A DNA stretch of 64,000 bases, from positions 1 through 64,000 of the forward strand of contig JBBCIS010000003.1 of assembly GCA_037189845.1 (NCBI GenBank), in the 5' to 3' direction. A model generated the notes under the pieces. The model ran no database searches. It was not told the DNA's origin and worked only from the letters and a program-made list of their open reading frames with translations. This DNA comes from JAMLHH01 sp037189845. GTDB taxonomy: Bacteria > Bacteroidota > Bacteroidia > Chitinophagales > JADIYW01. Position numbers and translations under genes: made by a program. This document shows positions 61,744-64,000 of this stretch, in pieces. Numbering within the stretch: position 1 is the stretch's first letter; each line of letters begins with the position of its first letter.

Positions 61744-63420
61744 CTATTGCGCCACAGCTTCAGCCAGCATCATCTCGTACAAGTCCAGACTATTTTCATT
61801 CATCTTGAATTTCGTCCAGTAGTTCAACGCTTTGAAATATTTATCTTTCGGACATTTCTGGGTAAATTCCAGCCACAACAAACCGATAGCCAGTTCACCC
61901 AGATAGAAAGCCACATCTCTCGAACAACCTACCATCATATCTTTAGAAGATATTTTGCCGACAAATCTGAACAAGGTTTTCAGCTTCTGAGTCAAAACCG
62001 TTTTTGCTTCCTGTAACTCAGGATGAGAAATAGAAGTCAGTAGTTCCTGTGCAAAATCCTGAAAAGCAGGCAAACCGCCTTCTTTTTCTATAGCGCGAAG
62101 CATATCTAATGAAAGCACATTCGTCGTACCTTCCCAGATGCTCAGCACCTGCGCATTTCTCAGCATTACCGGAATATTGCTATCCTCCAGATAACCCAAT
62201 CCCCCAAACATTTCTATGTGTTCAGAAGCAGAAGCTATCGAAGCTTTAGCAGAATACAATTTTGCAATCGGGGTCAGCAATCTCAACAATGCTTCATCTC
62301 TTTCTGTAGATTCTTTACAATCCTCCTTGCCTAGCAATTGCGCTAGGAACAAAGCCAACAAAGTACTGCTCTCATAAGCTATTTCCAGATCCAGCAAACT
62401 CTTTCTGTACAAGATATGCTGGTCTAGCTGCTTACCAAAAGCTTCACGAATGTGGCTGTAAGCCTCCGACAAGGAATAAGCTCTGCGCATATACGAAACA
62501 GCAGAAATCGTGTTGTAAATTCTCGTCACGTTGAAAAGCGTAGCAATTGTTTTGACACCTTTTCCTTTTTCACCGACCATTCTCGCCTGAGCACCTGTCA
62601 GCGACAACTGTGCAGTCGGCAAAGCCTTCGTACCCAATTTATCTTTCAGCGCTTCCACTTCGATACCGTTCAGCGAACCGTTCTCATTTCGTATAGGCAG
62701 ATAAAACAGCGACAAAGGCGCACGTTTACCATCCTGCGGCTGCTCCGTAGAAGCCAGCGTAAACGCCATATCCGCCGTGATAGCAGAAGTAAACCATTTA
62801 TGACCTCTCAACACATAACCACCATCTTCCTCATACGCAAAAGTCATCGAACGCGATACATCCGAACCGCCTGTACGTTCTGTCATCCACTGGCCACTAG
62901 TCAGGAATTTCTCAGGATTTCTCGAAGTCAAGCCGCTATATGGCGTGCCTTTCAGGAACTCATCACCATAGATTTCTATCAGCCTCGTAGCACCATCCGT
63001 CATCGCCAGCGGACAAGTGTATATCGCCGAAGACGGTGTGTAGAGATACAGTTTCGTGAATTGATACAACCTTGAATACTTGCCATATTTTCGCTCATAA
63101 CCGATTGCAATCAGACCTTCCTCCGCAGCCACCGCTTCCAGCTTTTCCCATTCTGGCGCCACCTGAATATCATCTACCCGTTCGCCCCAGGCATTAAAAG
63201 AGACCAGCTTCGGGGGATTATTTTCACACGCATTCGCATACTCTATCAGCTCTGTTGCTACCCTCGCTCCGAAACGCTCCAAATCCGGACGAATATCTTC
63301 CATGACATCTTCCGGCAGATTTGCCTCCAGATAATCCTGCAAAAATTCATCATTGGTGTATTCATTGCTGAGTTTAGGGGCTTTTTGTAAAAACTGTGAA
63401 TATGGCGTATGTCCTTTCAT
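61744..63420 (-). CDS. AidB-like acyl-CoA dehydrogenase family protein
   Basis: A 558-residue member of the long ACAD branch that includes AidB. It has an N-terminal extension, 'LTSGQWMTERTGGSDVSRS' (the FAD/substrate motif), 'GHKWFTSAITADMAFTLAS', 'MFGGLGYLEDSNIPVMLRNAQVLSIWEGTTNVLSLDMLRAI' (catalytic-region Glu kept) and a C-terminal helical domain of about 110 residues. E. coli AidB belongs to the adaptive response to alkylation and binds DNA. Whether this protein does so or is a metabolic ACAD is open. Its upstream neighbour in the direction of transcription's end is an alkyltransferase-like gene. Confidence 0.87.
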   Translation of the reverse strand: MKGHTPYSQFLQKAPKLSNEYTNDEFLQDYLEANLPEDVMEDIRPDLERFGARVATELIEYANACENNPPKLVSFNAWGERVDDIQVAPEWEKLEAVAAEEGLIAIGYERKYGKYSRLYQFTKLYLYTPSSAIYTCPLAMTDGATRLIEIYGDEFLKGTPYSGLTSRNPEKFLTSGQWMTERTGGSDVSRSMTFAYEEDGGYVLRGHKWFTSAITADMAFTLASTEQPQDGKRAPLSLFYLPIRNENGSLNGIEVEALKDKLGTKALPTAQLSLTGAQARMVGEKGKGVKTIATLFNVTRIYNTISAVSYMRRAYSLSEAYSHIREAFGKQLDQHILYRKSLLDLEIAYESSTLLALFLAQLLGKEDCKESTERDEALLRLLTPIAKLYSAKASIASASEHIEMFGGLGYLEDSNIPVMLRNAQVLSIWEGTTNVLSLDMLRAIEKEGGLPAFQDFAQELLTSISHPELQEAKTVLTQKLKTLFRFVGKISSKDMMVGCSRDVAFYLGELAIGLLWLEFTQKCPKDKYFKALNYWTKFKMNENSLDLYEMMLAEAVAQ

Positions 63421-63500
63421 GGCTAAAAAATAAGTGATACTAATGTACGGTTTTTTTGATTTTGGGCACGTCCTTCACCTCCATTTTATTCCGGTTTCGG

Positions 63501-63553
63501 GTCGGGCTATCACTGCGGGACGTATGTCCATACGCCCCTGCGTTCTATCCCTC
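63501..63553 (-). repeat. Dispersed intergenic repeat, copy C (inverted)
   Basis: On the minus strand it opens GAGGGATAGAACG, contains the hairpin CGTATG-ga-CATACG and ends GATAGCCCGAC. The arms agree with copies A and B, the stem is different. Confidence 0.6.
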
Positions 63554-63693
63554 GTGCAGCAGAGCTGTTAGTTGGAGGTCAGGGTTGTAAAATGATGACG
63601 CTTACTTGTTACTATCCGTAGGATGTACCCGGATCGTGATTTCATTATAGCGGGGAAAATTCCTATTTTCAATGACTGAAACCTAACCTAATC

Positions 63694-64000
63694 ATGAAAC
63701 TCAATTTTCCGAAAGATTTTATCTGGGGAACTTCCACAGCTGCTTATCAAATCGAAACTGCCTCCGATCACGACTGGAAAGGCGTTGTCAGTAACGATGG
63801 AACTGTTTTTGACAAGTGCTCGATGCATGATTTGCGCAGGGATGAGGACATTGAATATATCGTTCAGCTGGGCAATGCTTACCGTATGAGCTGCGACTGG
63901 GCAAAGCTACAACCTACTCCTTATGCGGATTTTGACCCGAAAGTGACACAAGAATATCTTGATTTTTTGCAAAAAATTAAGGCAAGAGGTGTAAAAGTGA
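63694..64000 (+). CDS. Glycoside hydrolase family 1 (beta-glucosidase-like), 5' part
   Basis: Start MKLNFPKDFIWGTSTAAYQIET is the GH1 N-terminal signature, and 'FDKCSMHDLRRDEDIEYIVQLGNAYRMSCDWAKLQPTP' follows the usual order (normally 'YRFSIEWSRI.P'). Only 102 codons lie in the window, so the catalytic Glu residues are not seen. The frame is open to the right edge. A beta-glucosidase or related retaining glycosidase is expected. Confidence 0.85.
   Translation, partial: MKLNFPKDFIWGTSTAAYQIETASDHDWKGVVSNDGTVFDKCSMHDLRRDEDIEYIVQLGNAYRMSCDWAKLQPTPYADFDPKVTQEYLDFLQKIKARGVKV

Noticed and set aside
62452..63075. 207-codon plus-strand frame antisense to the AidB-like gene
   Set aside because: Arg/Ser/Gln-rich shadow produced by the codon pattern of the real gene on the other strand.
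1..64000. CRISPR arrays or prophage
   Set aside because: No regularly spaced short repeats, cas genes, integrase or phage structural genes are visible.

Overview
The window is a stretch of chromosome from a member of the Bacteroidota, probably an aerobic, free-living Chitinophagia-, Sphingobacteriia- or Saprospiria-type organism. The evidence is type IX secretion (T9SS) C-terminal sorting tails on three predicted secreted proteins, many lipoproteins and outer-membrane barrels, promoters of the Bacteroidota type (TAnnTTTG at -7), DUF2147, DUF2911, DUF1569, DUF1343 and DUF5723 proteins, an N-acetyl/N-succinylornithine-type carbamoyltransferase, and moderate-to-low GC. No phage, conjugative element, CRISPR array or rRNA operon is visible. 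The only RNA gene recognised is one tRNA-Ser(UGA).

Layout. 0-16 kb: secreted and surface proteins (a MopE-repeat/T9SS protein with a frameshift, a DUF5723 barrel, T9SS proteins) mixed with fatty-acid genes (a pair of acyl-CoA dehydrogenases, one apparently catalytically dead, and a FATP-type acyl-CoA synthetase), MiaE and ribosomal proteins L21/L27. 16-24 kb: the glyoxylate shunt operon aceB-aceA, an SBF-like transporter, DUF488, an IMPase and rsmI. 24-34 kb: another T9SS protein, an argF'-type carbamoyltransferase, rny, and the operon pheT-(coiled-coil protein)-zapA. 34-40.6 kb: a DNA-repair block in which KTSC and DUF72 genes diverge from ku-ligD-nei. 41-46 kb: tRNA-Ser, a YihY-family membrane protein, mltG, a large helical-repeat protein and a divergent 44-residue microprotein. 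46-54 kb: dehydrogenase and oxidase genes, a VapBC module, NamZ, a LolC/E-like permease and a biotin-dependent carboxylase subunit. 54-64 kb: FrnE/DsbA-like, MacB-like, DUF2911 and MaoC genes, a coupled radical-SAM/partner DNA-repair pair, an alkyltransferase-like protein with Ala in place of the catalytic Cys, an AidB-like acyl-CoA dehydrogenase, and the start of a GH1 glycosidase.

Two themes recur. One is growth on fatty acids or acetyl-CoA: acyl-CoA synthetase, three acyl-CoA dehydrogenase-family proteins, a MaoC hydratase, a carboxylase and the glyoxylate shunt. The other is DNA repair: Ku/LigD/Nei, the radical-SAM pair, and the alkyltransferase-like protein beside an AidB-like protein.

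For several genes the -7 promoter element overlaps or abuts the start of the longest reading frame. This resets the start codon and suggests leaderless or near-leaderless mRNAs (rsmI, the carboxylase subunit, the MacB-like permease, the SBF transporter). The non-coding space carries several dispersed repeat families and one small transposon-like inverted-repeat element. Function calls are by recall of families and motifs; no database search was possible.
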